The position numbers and the translations under genes are program-made. From NCBI GenBank assembly GCA_039819785.1, contig JBCBRH010000057.1, forward strand, positions 1-15,705: DNA of 15,705 bases, written 5' to 3'. Positions 1 through 7,498 of this stretch are shown here, piece by piece (the stretch's first letter is position 1; the number at the start of each line of letters is the position of its first letter). The DNA comes from JBCBRD01 sp039819785 (GTDB taxonomy: Bacteria; Pseudomonadota; Alphaproteobacteria; Rhizobiales; Hyphomicrobiaceae). A model generated the notes under the pieces. It was not told where the DNA came from. It worked only from the letters and a program-made list of their open reading frames with translations, and searched no databases.

Positions 1-216
1 CCAGCCCCGGATATCGGCAGGCTTTTTTGGTTTCAAAACTCCCCGAAAATGGCACGATACGCCCGACGCATGTGTCATGCTCCAGAGCATGTTCCGGGCG
101 GAAAACCGCGTACACTTTTCCTGAACATGCTCTGGAGCATGACACATGCGTCGGGCGTATCGTGCCATTTTCGGGGAGTTTTGAAACCAAAAAAGCCTGC
201 CGATATCCGGGGCTGG
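1..216. repeat. Perfect 94-bp inverted repeat with 28-bp spacer
   Basis: Positions 1-94 are the exact reverse complement of 123-216; I found no mismatch along 94 bases. The spacer is 95-122. The arm contains a smaller palindrome, CATGCTCCAGAGCATG (76-91), mirrored at 126-141. The left arm begins at the first base of the window, so the palindrome may continue outside it. Perfect identity over this length points to a recent fold-back duplication or to an assembly fold-back at a contig end; the sequence alone cannot separate the two. Confidence 0.95.
85..132. repeat. RIME-like rhizobial intergenic palindrome
   Basis: The centre of the large palindrome has the form GAGCATGTTC, a G/C-rich stretch with GGAAAACCGCG, then ACTTTTCCTGAACATGCTC. 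From memory this matches the common intergenic palindromic element of Rhizobiales genomes (RIME-like, GAGCATG ends around a GGTTTTCC-type core). It forms a hairpin with 10-bp outer stems. It supports a Hyphomicrobiales host and would be a natural place for fold-back priming. Confidence 0.6.
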
Positions 217-228
217 ATACGGGCAGGC
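189..228 (-). terminator. Intrinsic terminator, minus strand
   Basis: Read on the minus strand, 228-195 forms a strong hairpin: a 7-bp outer stem GCCTGCC/GGCAGGC, a small 2x2 internal loop, a 5-bp inner stem ATCC-containing, and a 6-base loop. It is followed at once by six T residues (plus-strand A run 189-194). This is a textbook Rho-independent terminator for minus-strand transcripts, placed 48 bases after the stop of the small ORF at 276. Half of it is copied into the left arm of the inverted repeat (T run at 23-28, plus strand). Confidence 0.75.
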
Positions 229-275
229 CAAGCTTTTCGTATGGTCTAAGTTCTACGTCTTGCAATCTCAGAAAA

Positions 276-476
276 TCAAGTTTCAAGCGCATCCGTGCGG
301 CCTGAAATCATTGGGAAGGGCGGAAGCAGATGCGCAAAGTCTTCAACAGTGGTCGTCATTCCGGTCTGCGGCTGGCGTGACTTTTGGTTTCCGCCGTTTT
401 GCATGTCGTCAACAAATTCGGCCATCAAGACACGCTTCAAATTGTTGGTGTACTGCTGGAAATATGGACTCGTCAT
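276..476 (-). CDS. Small hypothetical protein, 66 aa
   Basis: I do not recognise this protein. It is hydrophilic, with a helical-looking N-terminal half (starts MTSPYFQQYTNNLKRVLMAE) and a Thr/Pro-rich C-terminal half, and has no signal peptide or membrane segment. Two things argue that it is real: a GAGGGA ribosome-binding site stands five bases before the ATG, and an intrinsic terminator follows on the same strand (189-228). It lies downstream of the SOUL gene on the same strand, but 307 bases separate them, so it may have its own promoter. An overlapping longer minus-strand frame (409-669) lacks such support. It could still be a chance ORF. Confidence 0.45.
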   Translation of the reverse strand: MTSPYFQQYTNNLKRVLMAEFVDDMQNGGNQKSRQPQTGMTTTVEDFAHLLPPFPMISGRTDALET

Positions 477-783
477 AGTGGTCCCTCTGGCTGATGTTCA
501 ATGCCAGAGAAGCAAATGACAGGCCAATGCGCCGCACCTGCAGAATTTTGGGCCCGATTTGCAGTGATGAGCAGCTTTCGCAGCCACTTTCGATCCAGAA
601 TTGTTCAACGTGGATGTTGTGTTGCGGATACCTCAAGGGTCCGAAGCGCCCATATTGAAGCATTTGCACACCCGGAGCGCGGATATGCGCGTGTCTCGTG
701 TGCCAAAAGGGGCAGGCATTCCAAATCGAGACTGCAGCGCCTCGACGCTGGCTCAGAGCGATGCGCTGCGAAGCGTTGCGGCA
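477..783. other. Intergenic stretch, no gene seen
   Basis: This 307-base stretch lies between the SOUL gene and the small ORF. Several short frames cross it on both strands, but none has a convincing ribosome-binding site or recognisable protein. I see no clear promoter, although one for the small minus-strand ORF would be expected near its right-hand side. It could also hold the long 3' untranslated region of the SOUL transcript. Confidence 0.4.
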
Positions 784-1449
784 TCAATTCGCCGATTGCG
801 CCACGTCGAATAACACTTCGTTGCGCCGCAACGGCCCCGGTGTCCAAGGATCATTATAATAGGCCATCGTCGGCAGCCCGACGGGGGCCAAGTCGTTTTG
901 CATCATCCATCCGCGCAGTTTTGCCTCTTGGTCCGCGATGGTCGCATCGGTCGCCCAACCTGAGAACCTGATGGCCGCCCTGCGGGTCGCCGGCATGGTG
1001 GTTAACGTGACGTCTGAGCCTGCGGGTCGCGGCAAAGTCTCCAACGTATACTGCGCGGGCATGATAAAGCGGATCGTCCATGTGTCGGTTCCGTTCGCGC
1101 CATCGGTCTTCGTCTGGGTGACGGGAGCCGTCATGGCGATCTTTTCGCGCGTCTGGGTAACCGGGGCTGTCATGGGGATTGAGCCGCCGTCTCGGTCCTT
1201 GGCGAAGATGTACCCGGCAAGCGGTGAGAAGCCTGCGCTCACGGCCTCACGACGGCCGCCGCTCTTTGTGACCTCGGCGACCACCAGTTCGGGGTAATCA
1301 CGAACCTCAATGTCACCTTCGGACCGCACGAGCTCATAGTCTGGTTCTTCGACGTTGTTGACCACGTACACCCAGGCTCCGATTGCTGCCGTCGCGATCA
1401 GCGCCAGTCCAATGAGCGTCATACCCGCCACTTTGATCGCCTTACGCAC
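784..1449 (-). CDS. SOUL-family heme-binding protein, membrane-anchored
   Basis: SOUL/HBP-family protein of 221 aa. After a short basic N-terminus (VRKAIKVAG) comes one hydrophobic segment at about residues 8-28, probably an uncleaved anchor or signal, so the domain would lie in the periplasm. The family pattern is clear: EEPDYELVRSEGDIEVRDYP at the start of the domain, two copies of IPMTAPV/IAMTAPV, FIMPAQYTLETLP, then RRAAIRFSGWAT, and a C-terminal YYNDPWTPGPLRRNEV. I chose the GTG at 1449 because AGGAGG stands seven bases upstream; the frame stays open to an ATG at 1566, but those extra 39 residues are unlike the family and would hide the signal anchor. Family members bind heme or related tetrapyrroles; the role here is not known. 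It is transcribed away from the TRAP locus. Confidence 0.9.
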   Translation of the reverse strand: MRKAIKVAGMTLIGLALIATAAIGAWVYVVNNVEEPDYELVRSEGDIEVRDYPELVVAEVTKSGGRREAVSAGFSPLAGYIFAKDRDGGSIPMTAPVTQTREKIAMTAPVTQTKTDGANGTDTWTIRFIMPAQYTLETLPRPAGSDVTLTTMPATRRAAIRFSGWATDATIADQEAKLRGWMMQNDLAPVGLPTMAYYNDPWTPGPLRRNEVLFDVAQSAN

Positions 1450-1868
1450 AAGCCGGCCTCCTATAGCTGCGGTTTCGTTTACGTGTCCGCTATCGGGATC
1501 GGTTTGGTCGCGCCGGAAAATGGCGTGCGGGCAGATCGTGTAACGACGGGCTCTGCCAACCCGCACTCCATGAATTGATGCTGCATGGACCTTCAGCGAC
1601 GCCGGATTCCGGGAACACCACCAGAGGTCTTCGAAAAAATTGGATCAAATCTTGGGCGTTCCACAAGCTGGGTTGGCTTCAAGTCACCAAGCTTCACGGA
1701 CTGTCTGAGCCTGCCCGCCCTGCTGGCTAAAGAAATGGCAACCTGCACCAATATCGACCAGGTCTACTATTGTGGTTGACATACGTTTGTTCGCATTTCT
1801 AACTTTGAATGATAAGTCCACTACAGGACTTTGCTCTGAAGCTTTGAAACGGCAGTTGGGACATCTGG
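1450..1868. other. Divergent intergenic region between SOUL gene and gntR
   Basis: This 419-base region should hold the promoters of the SOUL gene (minus) and of gntR (plus). The only good promoter-like element I see is TTGACA at 1776-1781, facing gntR. A plus-strand frame at 1585-1779 (64 codons) has no recognisable product and no good ribosome-binding site, so I do not call it a gene. An operator for the GntR protein probably lies here or at 2691-2806, but I could not define one. Confidence 0.4.
1776..1804 (+). promoter_or_regulatory. Possible sigma-70 promoter for gntR
   Basis: TTGACA at 1776-1781 is a perfect -35 box. The hexamer 17 bases further on is CTAACT (1799-1804), a weak -10 box. 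It points at gntR, leaving a leader of about 60 bases. Poor -10 boxes are common in promoters that rely on activation or are weak. Confidence 0.35.
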
Positions 1869-2690
1869 ATGGCCGCAGCGAACAAAGGCCGACAAACCAC
1901 AAGTGCAAAAGGGTCCCAACCCTTGAAGCACGAGCGGATCGCTGAGCGGCTGCTGCGCGATATCGAAGATGGTCGGTGGACACCGGGCAGCCAACTTCCT
2001 TCAGAGGAGCAGCTCGCCGACGAAGCCAGCGCGAGCCTGGGAACGGTGCAGCGGGCTCTGAGGAGTTTGGCTGATATGGGTGTCGTCGAACGCCACCATG
2101 GACGCGGCACCTTTGTTTCAGGCGCAAGCGTTCTGGGTTCAAAAACCGGAGCCAAAGCCCAAGAGCGCCATCTTCGTCATTTCCGTTTTTTCGCCGAAGG
2201 ATCGCGGACGCTTTTACCGGTGTTCTTCAAAATCCTGGACGTTGAAGAAACGTATGACAGCGGGCCCTGGCAGGCGGCACTGAATGCGCAGAACGATCGC
2301 TTCGTAAAGCTGCGCCGCATCGTTTCGGTCAACGACGAATTCGATATTTTCAGCGAGCTGTATTTGCCGGCAGACCGATTTGGTTCGCTGATCCGGATGC
2401 CGAACACCCGACTGGATGGAGTGTCCATTCGAGACATGCTGGCGGAGCGCTTCAATGCGCCGACGCTGAAAACACGTCAGACCATGTTGTGCCAGGCGTT
2501 CCCTCCTCGTGTGACGCGGCTGATCAATGTCCCCACCGGCCAATACGGAATGGTCTGGACGATTTGCGGCATGAGCTACCGCGAGACGCCGATTACGTGG
2601 CAGCGCATCTTTATCCCTCCCAGTGATCGCGTTCTTGAAATTGCATCCGCACCGCAGTTGGACGTGGTCGGTCGAGGGAGTGCGGGTTGA
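1869..2690 (+). CDS. GntR-family transcriptional regulator (HutC/UTRA subfamily)
   Basis: Protein of 273 aa. Residues about 20-85 form the GntR winged helix-turn-helix: the signature GSQLPSEEQLADEASASLGT, then VQRALRSLADMGVVERHHGRGTFVSG. Residues about 100-260 fit a UTRA ligand-binding domain, with LRRIVSVNDEFDIFSELYLP and a C-terminal GMSYRETPITWQRIFIPPSD. Regulators of this subfamily usually repress the neighbouring transport or catabolic operon until a small ligand binds the UTRA domain. It is the first gene of a co-oriented row with a TRAP transporter and a DUF3604 protein and most likely controls them; the ligand is probably the TRAP substrate or a product of it. The ATG at 1869 has only a weak ribosome-binding site. 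Confidence 0.9.
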   Translation: MAAANKGRQTTSAKGSQPLKHERIAERLLRDIEDGRWTPGSQLPSEEQLADEASASLGTVQRALRSLADMGVVERHHGRGTFVSGASVLGSKTGAKAQERHLRHFRFFAEGSRTLLPVFFKILDVEETYDSGPWQAALNAQNDRFVKLRRIVSVNDEFDIFSELYLPADRFGSLIRMPNTRLDGVSIRDMLAERFNAPTLKTRQTMLCQAFPPRVTRLINVPTGQYGMVWTICGMSYRETPITWQRIFIPPSDRVLEIASAPQLDVVGRGSAG

Positions 2691-2806
2691 CTGAAAGGCG
2701 TCTTGGACAATCGGGCGAGGCGAAAACAACGAAAAGACGGAGACGACGACGCCGTTGGATTTTGAGTTTTGACTGAGATTTGAAACGTGTGAGGAGTAGT
2801 TCAGAC

Positions 2807-3829
2807 ATGAAGTTACGTTCGTCAGTATTTTCAGCCGTGACACTTGGTGCAGGCGCGCTTGCACTTGCCTTTACGGTTGCAGGGCCTTCCCCGGCAAAGG
2901 CTGCTGATTGGCCAGATCTCAATCTCAAATTCGGCCACCCGTATAATGAAGCCCACCCGCTTGCACGCGGTGCTCAGAAATTCGCAGACACAATCAAGGA
3001 AAAGACAGACGGCAAAATCAAAATCGTCGTCTATCCCAACAGCACAATTGGCTCATCGCGCGCGCTGGTTGAAAGCATGCAGATTGGTGCGGTGGACTTC
3101 GCGCTCGTGCCGACAACCAATGTCGCAAGCTTCTTTCCCAAACTCGACATCTTCTACCTGCCCTTCATCTTCCGCGACCGGGAGCACGCCTATGCGGTCG
3201 CTGATGGTCCTGTGGGTCAGAAACTCTATGCTGAAATGCGTGAAAAAACTGGTATTCGCACCATCGCGATGTATGAAAGCGGGTTTCGAACCATCACGAC
3301 GCGCGACAAGAAAATTGAGACGCCTGACGATATGAAAGGCGTGAAGTTCCGGGTCATCAACAACCCGCTCAACGTCTCCACATTCAAGGCGCTCGGAGCC
3401 AACGCGACACCCATGGCGCTGTCGGAAGTGTTCACCGGCCTGCAGCAGGGAACGATCGATGGCCAGGATAACCCCGTGGGCAACGTGAAGGCCTTCAGCT
3501 TCGACAAGGTGCAAAAGTTCATCACGCTTTCGAACCACCAGTGGGCCGGCATTATGTTCCTGGCCAACGACAAGATGTGGCTGGATCAACCGGAGGCGGT
3601 TCAAACCCTCTTTGCCGAAACTGCGAAGGAAACCGAAGCCTGGGAACGTGAGACGCTCAACACCGAAGAGGCGCAATACCTGAAGGATATGGAAGCCGAC
3701 GGCATGACCGTGACGCGGCTGACGCCTGAGCAGACCGCGCTGTTCCAAAACGCAATGTCGGCCGTCTGGGATGAGTACCGCAAGAAGCTTGGTGCTGATT
3801 TCATCCAGAGTGTCGTCGACACGAAGTAA
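2807..3829 (+). CDS. dctP: TRAP transporter periplasmic solute-binding protein (DctP family)
   Basis: Protein of 340 aa that captures the substrate in the periplasm and hands it to the DctQ/DctM permease. It has a Sec signal peptide ending near AKA (residues 30-32), before a mature part starting ADWPDLNLKFGHP. DctP features are clear: the GAVDFALVPTTNVASFFPKL region, YLPFIFRD, and the core GVKFRVINNP (about 179-187), whose Arg182 corresponds to the arginine that clamps the carboxylate of the ligand in this family, followed by GTIDGQDNP. The ATG at 2807 has AGGAG ten bases upstream; a TTG start nine codons earlier is less likely. It follows gntR by 116 bases. An organic acid is the likely ligand; which one cannot be read from the sequence. 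Confidence 0.93.
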   Translation: MKLRSSVFSAVTLGAGALALAFTVAGPSPAKAADWPDLNLKFGHPYNEAHPLARGAQKFADTIKEKTDGKIKIVVYPNSTIGSSRALVESMQIGAVDFALVPTTNVASFFPKLDIFYLPFIFRDREHAYAVADGPVGQKLYAEMREKTGIRTIAMYESGFRTITTRDKKIETPDDMKGVKFRVINNPLNVSTFKALGANATPMALSEVFTGLQQGTIDGQDNPVGNVKAFSFDKVQKFITLSNHQWAGIMFLANDKMWLDQPEAVQTLFAETAKETEAWERETLNTEEAQYLKDMEADGMTVTRLTPEQTALFQNAMSAVWDEYRKKLGADFIQSVVDTK

Positions 3830-3874
3830 CGCCGCAACCAACGCCAACGCGTGCTGCTGGGAAAGCGCATCGAC

Positions 3875-4375
3875 ATGCAGACTTCAGATAAATTTCTCAA
3901 CTCGACCGAGCAGGTCCTGGCGGCACTCTGCATAACTGGTTTTTTCACGATGTTTGTTCTCGGTGTCGCGACGGTGGTTTTCCGTTTCGTCATCGAGAGC
4001 TCATTGTCGTTTCCCGAAGAGCTGATCCGCTATCTCTTTATCTGGGTGACTGCCCTTGGCTCAGCGATCGCCTATCGGCGAAATGCCCACGCGGCGATCG
4101 GGATCGTTGTGGGGCAGTTGCCAGATGTCCTCAAACGCCTCGTGATTTTGTTCGCAACTTTGGCCAGCGCATTGTTCTTCAGCATCCTGGTTTATCAAGG
4201 TGCCTTGCTCACCATTCGCGTCATGCCCCAAATCTCACCTGCCTTGGAGGTCTCCATGGCATGGGTCTATGCCGCCGTGCCCGCCGGTGGTTTCTTTCTG
4301 CTGATTTTCGCAATCGAACTCTTTTTCAAGCAGTTGCAGACACCGGCCTCAGAGTTAGAGACCGGCGGCTCTTGA
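3875..4375 (+). CDS. dctQ: TRAP transporter small membrane subunit (DctQ family)
   Basis: Protein of 166 aa with four hydrophobic segments (about residues 17-40, 47-65, 88-110 and 127-147), as expected of DctQ. The family region FPEELIRYLFIWVTALGSAI followed by RRNAHAAI is present after the first helix. It pairs with DctM in the inner membrane and drives sodium-dependent uptake of the solute delivered by DctP. I prefer the ATG at 3875, with GGGAAAG upstream, over a GTG eight codons earlier. It starts 45 bases after dctP and is clearly in the same operon. The 136-base gap to dctM is unusual, since these two genes often abut or overlap. Confidence 0.9.
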   Translation: MQTSDKFLNSTEQVLAALCITGFFTMFVLGVATVVFRFVIESSLSFPEELIRYLFIWVTALGSAIAYRRNAHAAIGIVVGQLPDVLKRLVILFATLASALFFSILVYQGALLTIRVMPQISPALEVSMAWVYAAVPAGGFFLLIFAIELFFKQLQTPASELETGGS

Positions 4376-4511
4376 ACGGGAGCAGACACCAAACACGACC
4401 GCCCGCTACATGGCGCTCTTGCGGTCAAAACATGTTCTGGCCAACCCAGTTTCGCCGTGAATGTTGGATCAGCCCCCTTTTGCTTTCAGGCACTTCCAGG
4501 CACATGTCACC

Positions 4512-5702
4512 ATGACAACCACGACCATATTTATCGTCCTGATCGCCCTCATGCTGGCCCGAACACCGATTGCGGTCGCCTTGGGACTTGCCAGCGCAGC
4601 CGGGCTTGCTCTTAGCGGGATCAGCCTGGAAATCATTGCCCAACGGGTCATTGCCACCAACAATTCGTTTCCGCTGCTTGCTATCCCGTTTTTCATTCTG
4701 GCAGGCGAGATCATGTCAGCGGGCGGCATGTCCCGCAGGCTCGTCGACTTTGCCGGCTCACTCGTTGGCCACTTTCGCGGGGGGTTAGGGGCGGTTGCCA
4801 TCCTCGGATCGAGCTTTTTTGCGGCGCTGTCTGGGTCCAATGCTGCAACGGTGGCAGCCATTGGCGGGGTGATGAACGCGCCGATGGCCGAAAAGGGGTA
4901 TCGCCCGGAGTATACGGCGGCAACAATCGCGGCTGCGGGCGTCACGGGTATGATTATTCCGCCCAGTATTCTCTTGATCCTCTACGGCGTTGTGACGGGC
5001 GTTTCCATTTCTGATTTGTTTCTGGCTGGGATCCTTCCAGGCATCTTGATCTGCATCAGCATGTTGTGTCTGAACTGGTTTTTGATGCGCAATGAAAACA
5101 TCGAGACCGTACCCTTCCAGGGCCTCGGTGAAATCCGCCGCACATTCAAGGCTGCGTTCTGGCCACTCCTTATGCCGGTGGTTATCCTGTCTGGTATCTA
5201 CGGGGGGATATTCACCCCGACGGAAGCCGCTGTTGTTGCCGTACTATACGGGCTCGGAGTGGGTTGGGCCTTTGGAACACTCACACGCCAGACGCTGTAC
5301 AAAGCGTTCTTCAATGCCGTGATCTCATCTTGCGTCGTCATGTTCATCATGAACTCGGCAGGTGTGTTCGCCTGGCTCATCACGATCAATCAGATTCCGC
5401 AGACCGTCTCTGCCTATCTCGCTGAGACAGCTGGAAACAAATACCTGTATTTGTTGTTCGTGAACGTCTTCCTGCTCATCGTCGGCTGCATGATGAATGC
5501 CGCCGCGGCGATCGTCATTTTCACGTCCATTCTCTATCCCGCGGCCATGACTTTCGGCGTCGATCCGCTCGTGTTCGGGATCATCATGGCCGTGAACCTC
5601 AGCATCGGGACAGTCACGCCGCCGCTTGGGGTCGACCTGTTTATTGCGTCCGCCATCACCAAGGTGTCCATCGAGCGCATGGGAACTATATACTTGACAT
5701 AG
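4512..5702 (+). pseudogene. dctM: TRAP transporter large permease subunit (DctM), 3' end cut off by IS1595-family insertion
   Basis: DctM forms the multi-helix translocation channel of the TRAP transporter. The first 389 codons plus two bases are intact: AVLGSSFFAALSG-type core (AILGSSFFAALSGSNAATVA), GMIIPPSILLILYG, FTPTEAAVVAVLYG, and SIGTVTPPLGVDLFIASAIT near the end. At 5681 an insertion element begins; the frame then reads GTIYLT and stops at TAG (5700-5702), giving 396 aa instead of about 423. The missing end lies beyond the element at 7549-7651. Joining 5680 to 7549 restores the frame exactly (KVSIERIVVAIWP). The lost part is the last transmembrane helix, so the transporter is probably non-functional, although some activity cannot be excluded. 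I chose the ATG at 4512; an upstream ATG at 4461 would add 17 non-hydrophobic residues. Confidence 0.93.
5673..5680 (+). repeat. Target-site duplication, left copy
   Basis: GAGCGCAT, identical to 7541-7548 on the other side of the element. It is part of the dctM codons for E-R-(I). Confidence 0.95.
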
Positions 5703-5705
5703 GAG
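5681..5705 (+). repeat. Left terminal inverted repeat of IS1595-family element
   Basis: 25 bases, matching the reverse complement of 7516-7540 at 24 positions. Its inner end AGGAG continues to AGGAGG and serves as a strong ribosome-binding site for the small ORF at 5712. Confidence 0.95.
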
Positions 5706-5711
5706 GCGATT

Positions 5712-5921
5712 ATGTGCGATGAAAATCGCCGACAGGCCGGCGAAATGAAAATAACAGAGAATATGATCGAGGTGGGTGTGGCGGAGTTCACGGGATACGA
5801 CAGCAGAGTTGAATCTGCGGAAGATGTGGTGATTAGGATTTTTCGTTCGATGGTGGAGTGTTCAGCACCGCCCAAAGGTTCGGACGATCGCCGAACACTT
5901 TCGGTACATATTCCGTCATAA
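5712..5921 (+). CDS. Small passenger ORF of the IS1595-family element, 69 aa
   Basis: Starts MCDENRRQAGEMKITENMIE and continues VGVAEFTGYDSRVESAEDVV. I do not recognise the family, but the composition is protein-like, and a perfect AGGAGG stands five bases before the ATG. An inner ATG (codon 12, MKITENM) is an alternative start. The broken dctM frame ends at 5702, overlapping the ribosome-binding site, so ribosomes and transcripts from the TRAP operon could feed this ORF. No promoter of its own is visible. Its 3' part overlaps the end of the MltR-like gene tail to tail (5833-5921), so only its first 40 residues or so are free of a competing frame. It could be a chance ORF. Confidence 0.45.
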   Translation: MCDENRRQAGEMKITENMIEVGVAEFTGYDSRVESAEDVVIRIFRSMVECSAPPKGSDDRRTLSVHIPS

Positions 5922-6408
5922 CTGACGACAAGGTTGCGCAGTAATTGAGATAGCGTGTCCGTGGTTCGGACATCTCGACGCCATCGGGCCAAGTGGCTTT
6001 TGTCTTTGGGAGCTTGAGGCAGATTTCTTTGATTGCATCTGTCTCGAACGTTATCGGCTTTCTTGCATGAGCAAAAACGTTGCGGATTTGTCGAACGTTT
6101 TCCAATCCCGTGACGTACTCACGGGATATGATGCCTATAGCATAGATGATTTTTATACGTGCGGAGAAGGAGCCAAGTGGCGATCGAAAATCGGTCAACA
6201 ATTCGTTTCGCTGCTTGTTGTTGTCAATGACTAGAATATGATCGAGTAGATCGGCTAAGTCGTTGTCGAGCGTCGTACTGGCGATGATCGCGGCGGCTCG
6301 GTCTGATCCGGTCGTGAGTTCAAGCATGAGAGGATCTAGGTCATGCTCGTCCCATCCTGATTTAAGTAGATCCTTCAATGAAAGGCCGGCTGATGAGTTT
6401 TTCGACAT
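5833..6408 (-). CDS. MltR-like (mannitol operon repressor family) passenger protein, 191 aa
   Basis: The protein shows the pattern of the MltR-like all-helical family: GSDRAAAIIASTTLDNDLAD (residues 34-53), SPLGSFSARIKIIYAIGIIS (76-95) and VRQIRNVFAHA (105-115). The IRNxFAH motif is typical of this superfamily. E. coli MltR is a repressor, but many relatives lie outside sugar operons and their function is not known; I make no claim about mannitol here. It is cargo inside the IS1595-family element, convergent with the small ORF at 5712 and divergent from the one at 6393, whose start it overlaps by 16 bases. The ribosome-binding site (TAGG, five bases before the ATG) is weak. It has no transposition motif, so it is a passenger rather than part of the transposition machinery. 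Confidence 0.85.
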   Translation of the reverse strand: MSKNSSAGLSLKDLLKSGWDEHDLDPLMLELTTGSDRAAAIIASTTLDNDLADLLDHILVIDNNKQRNELLTDFRSPLGSFSARIKIIYAIGIISREYVTGLENVRQIRNVFAHARKPITFETDAIKEICLKLPKTKATWPDGVEMSEPRTRYLNYCATLSSVMTEYVPKVFGDRPNLWAVLNTPPSNEKS

Positions 6409-6554
6409 CTAAACCTACGCAAAAACAAGCTGAAGAACGTCGCGACGATGCGTTACGCCGCGCTCTAAACACCCCTCCCAAGCAGAACAAAGACTTGAAG
6501 AAGGGGAAGAAGAAGCCTGCTAAGTCGAAGGCTTCTTCGAAGGACGATTGTTAG
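6393..6554 (+). CDS. Small basic passenger protein, 53 aa
   Basis: Starts MSFSTSKPTQKQAEERRDDA, then LRRALNTPPKQNKDLKKG, and ends in a Lys/Ser-rich tail SKASSKDDC. GAAAGG stands seven bases before the ATG at 6393. The pattern of a charged helix, A-L-x-T-P-P-x-x-x-K and a poly-basic tail resembles, from memory, small uncharacterised proteins of alphaproteobacterial mobile elements, but I cannot name a family. The high positive charge would suit a nucleic-acid-binding role (inference). It fills the gap between the MltR-like gene (16-base divergent overlap) and the transposase (4-base overlap at the stop codons), which speaks for a retained gene. Confidence 0.6.
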   Translation: MSFSTSKPTQKQAEERRDDALRRALNTPPKQNKDLKKGKKKPAKSKASSKDDC

Positions 6555-7474
6555 GCTTTGTCAGTTTGTCGATACGTGAGGCGCTTGCCTTCAGCGCCCC
6601 GGATTGCGGTTGCTGCGCGTTCAGCATCGTCAACGCCAAGCGCGATGCGGTTGTTGAACTTGAAAGCGGCTTCGCTCACGTAGCGGTTCAGATGGTGCTC
6701 TGAGACGGCGTGGAACGATCCATAGATGCCGCGTTTCAAGAGTGCATGGAAGCTTTCAGCGGTGTTCACATGCGCGGTGCCGCGAACGTATTCTTTCTCA
6801 GAATGGTTCACTGTCTCATGCGATGCGTACTCAGGCCCGATGTGATCATAGATCAGGCTGCTATCCGTTTTGAGGTCGCATGCCTTGTCCAGTTGTGCAT
6901 TCATGACGGCGCGGACGTTCTTTGCTGAAACGTTTGGAACATGTTCAGCATGAACCTTGCCGCCACGTTCAACGAGAGTGACAACGGCGTGCTTAGGTGG
7001 GATCGGCTTACCCTTCTTAGCGTTACGGGCTTTGCCGCCGACGTATGTTTCGTCAGCTTCGACAGCTTTGCCCTTGCCACCCATTGAACCTTTTGGCGGC
7101 TCTTTCGGCAGGCCCATTGCTTCGCGGATACGCATGGAAAGAAACCAAGCCGATTTGTACGTGATGCCAAGCATCCGGTGCAACTGATGGCTGGAAACGC
7201 CCTTCTTTGACGATGCCATTAGTTGAAAACCGAGAACCCACTTGGCCAGCGAAATTTTCGACCGTTCCATTACGGTGTTGATCGTAACGGAAAACGGCAT
7301 CTGGCATGAATTGCAGTGGAAAAGGCCGGGCCGGTGGCTCTTGCCTTTCATTCTTGTGACATGCTCGGAGCCACAGCGCGCGCAGCGGGGGCCTTCTGGC
7401 CAGCGAATGCTTTCCAGGTGGGCGCGGGCTGCGTCCTCGTCGTGGTAGATTGCGTTGGTGAGATCGAGTTTCAT
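6551..7474 (-). CDS. IS1595-family transposase (DDE, ISXO2-like)
   Basis: Transposase of 307 aa, of normal length for the family and without visible damage. An N-terminal zinc ribbon (C31, C34, C54, C57) and a helix-turn-helix-like stretch (about 90-120) come before the catalytic domain. The likely acidic triad is D141 (EADETYVGG), D204 (KTDSSLIYDH) and E240 (HVNTAESFHALLKRGIYGSF), where N237 is also conserved in the family. The ATG at 7474 has AAAGGAA six bases upstream, and a strong promoter lies in the right terminal repeat. It catalyses excision and insertion of the element around it; the 8-bp duplication in dctM is its footprint. Confidence 0.96.
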   Translation of the reverse strand: MKLDLTNAIYHDEDAARAHLESIRWPEGPRCARCGSEHVTRMKGKSHRPGLFHCNSCQMPFSVTINTVMERSKISLAKWVLGFQLMASSKKGVSSHQLHRMLGITYKSAWFLSMRIREAMGLPKEPPKGSMGGKGKAVEADETYVGGKARNAKKGKPIPPKHAVVTLVERGGKVHAEHVPNVSAKNVRAVMNAQLDKACDLKTDSSLIYDHIGPEYASHETVNHSEKEYVRGTAHVNTAESFHALLKRGIYGSFHAVSEHHLNRYVSEAAFKFNNRIALGVDDAERAATAIRGAEGKRLTYRQTDKA

Positions 7475-7498
7475 GGCGTGTTCCTTTGAACTACGCCT

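Noticed and set aside
409..669. Minus-strand ORF of 86 codons overlapping the small gene at 276-476
   Set aside because: No ribosome-binding site support and low-complexity, unprotein-like sequence; the overlapping 66-aa frame is better supported.
1585..1779. Plus-strand ORF of 64 codons upstream of gntR
   Set aside because: No good ribosome-binding site, no recognisable product, and it runs over the promoter-like TTGACA at its end.
3053..3847. Minus-strand ORF of 264 codons
   Set aside because: Antisense shadow of dctP.
5690..5720. Promoter at the left end of the IS1595-family element (TATACT or TTGACA)
   Set aside because: TATACT has no -35 box 17 bases upstream and TTGACA has no -10 box 17 bases downstream, unlike at the right end.
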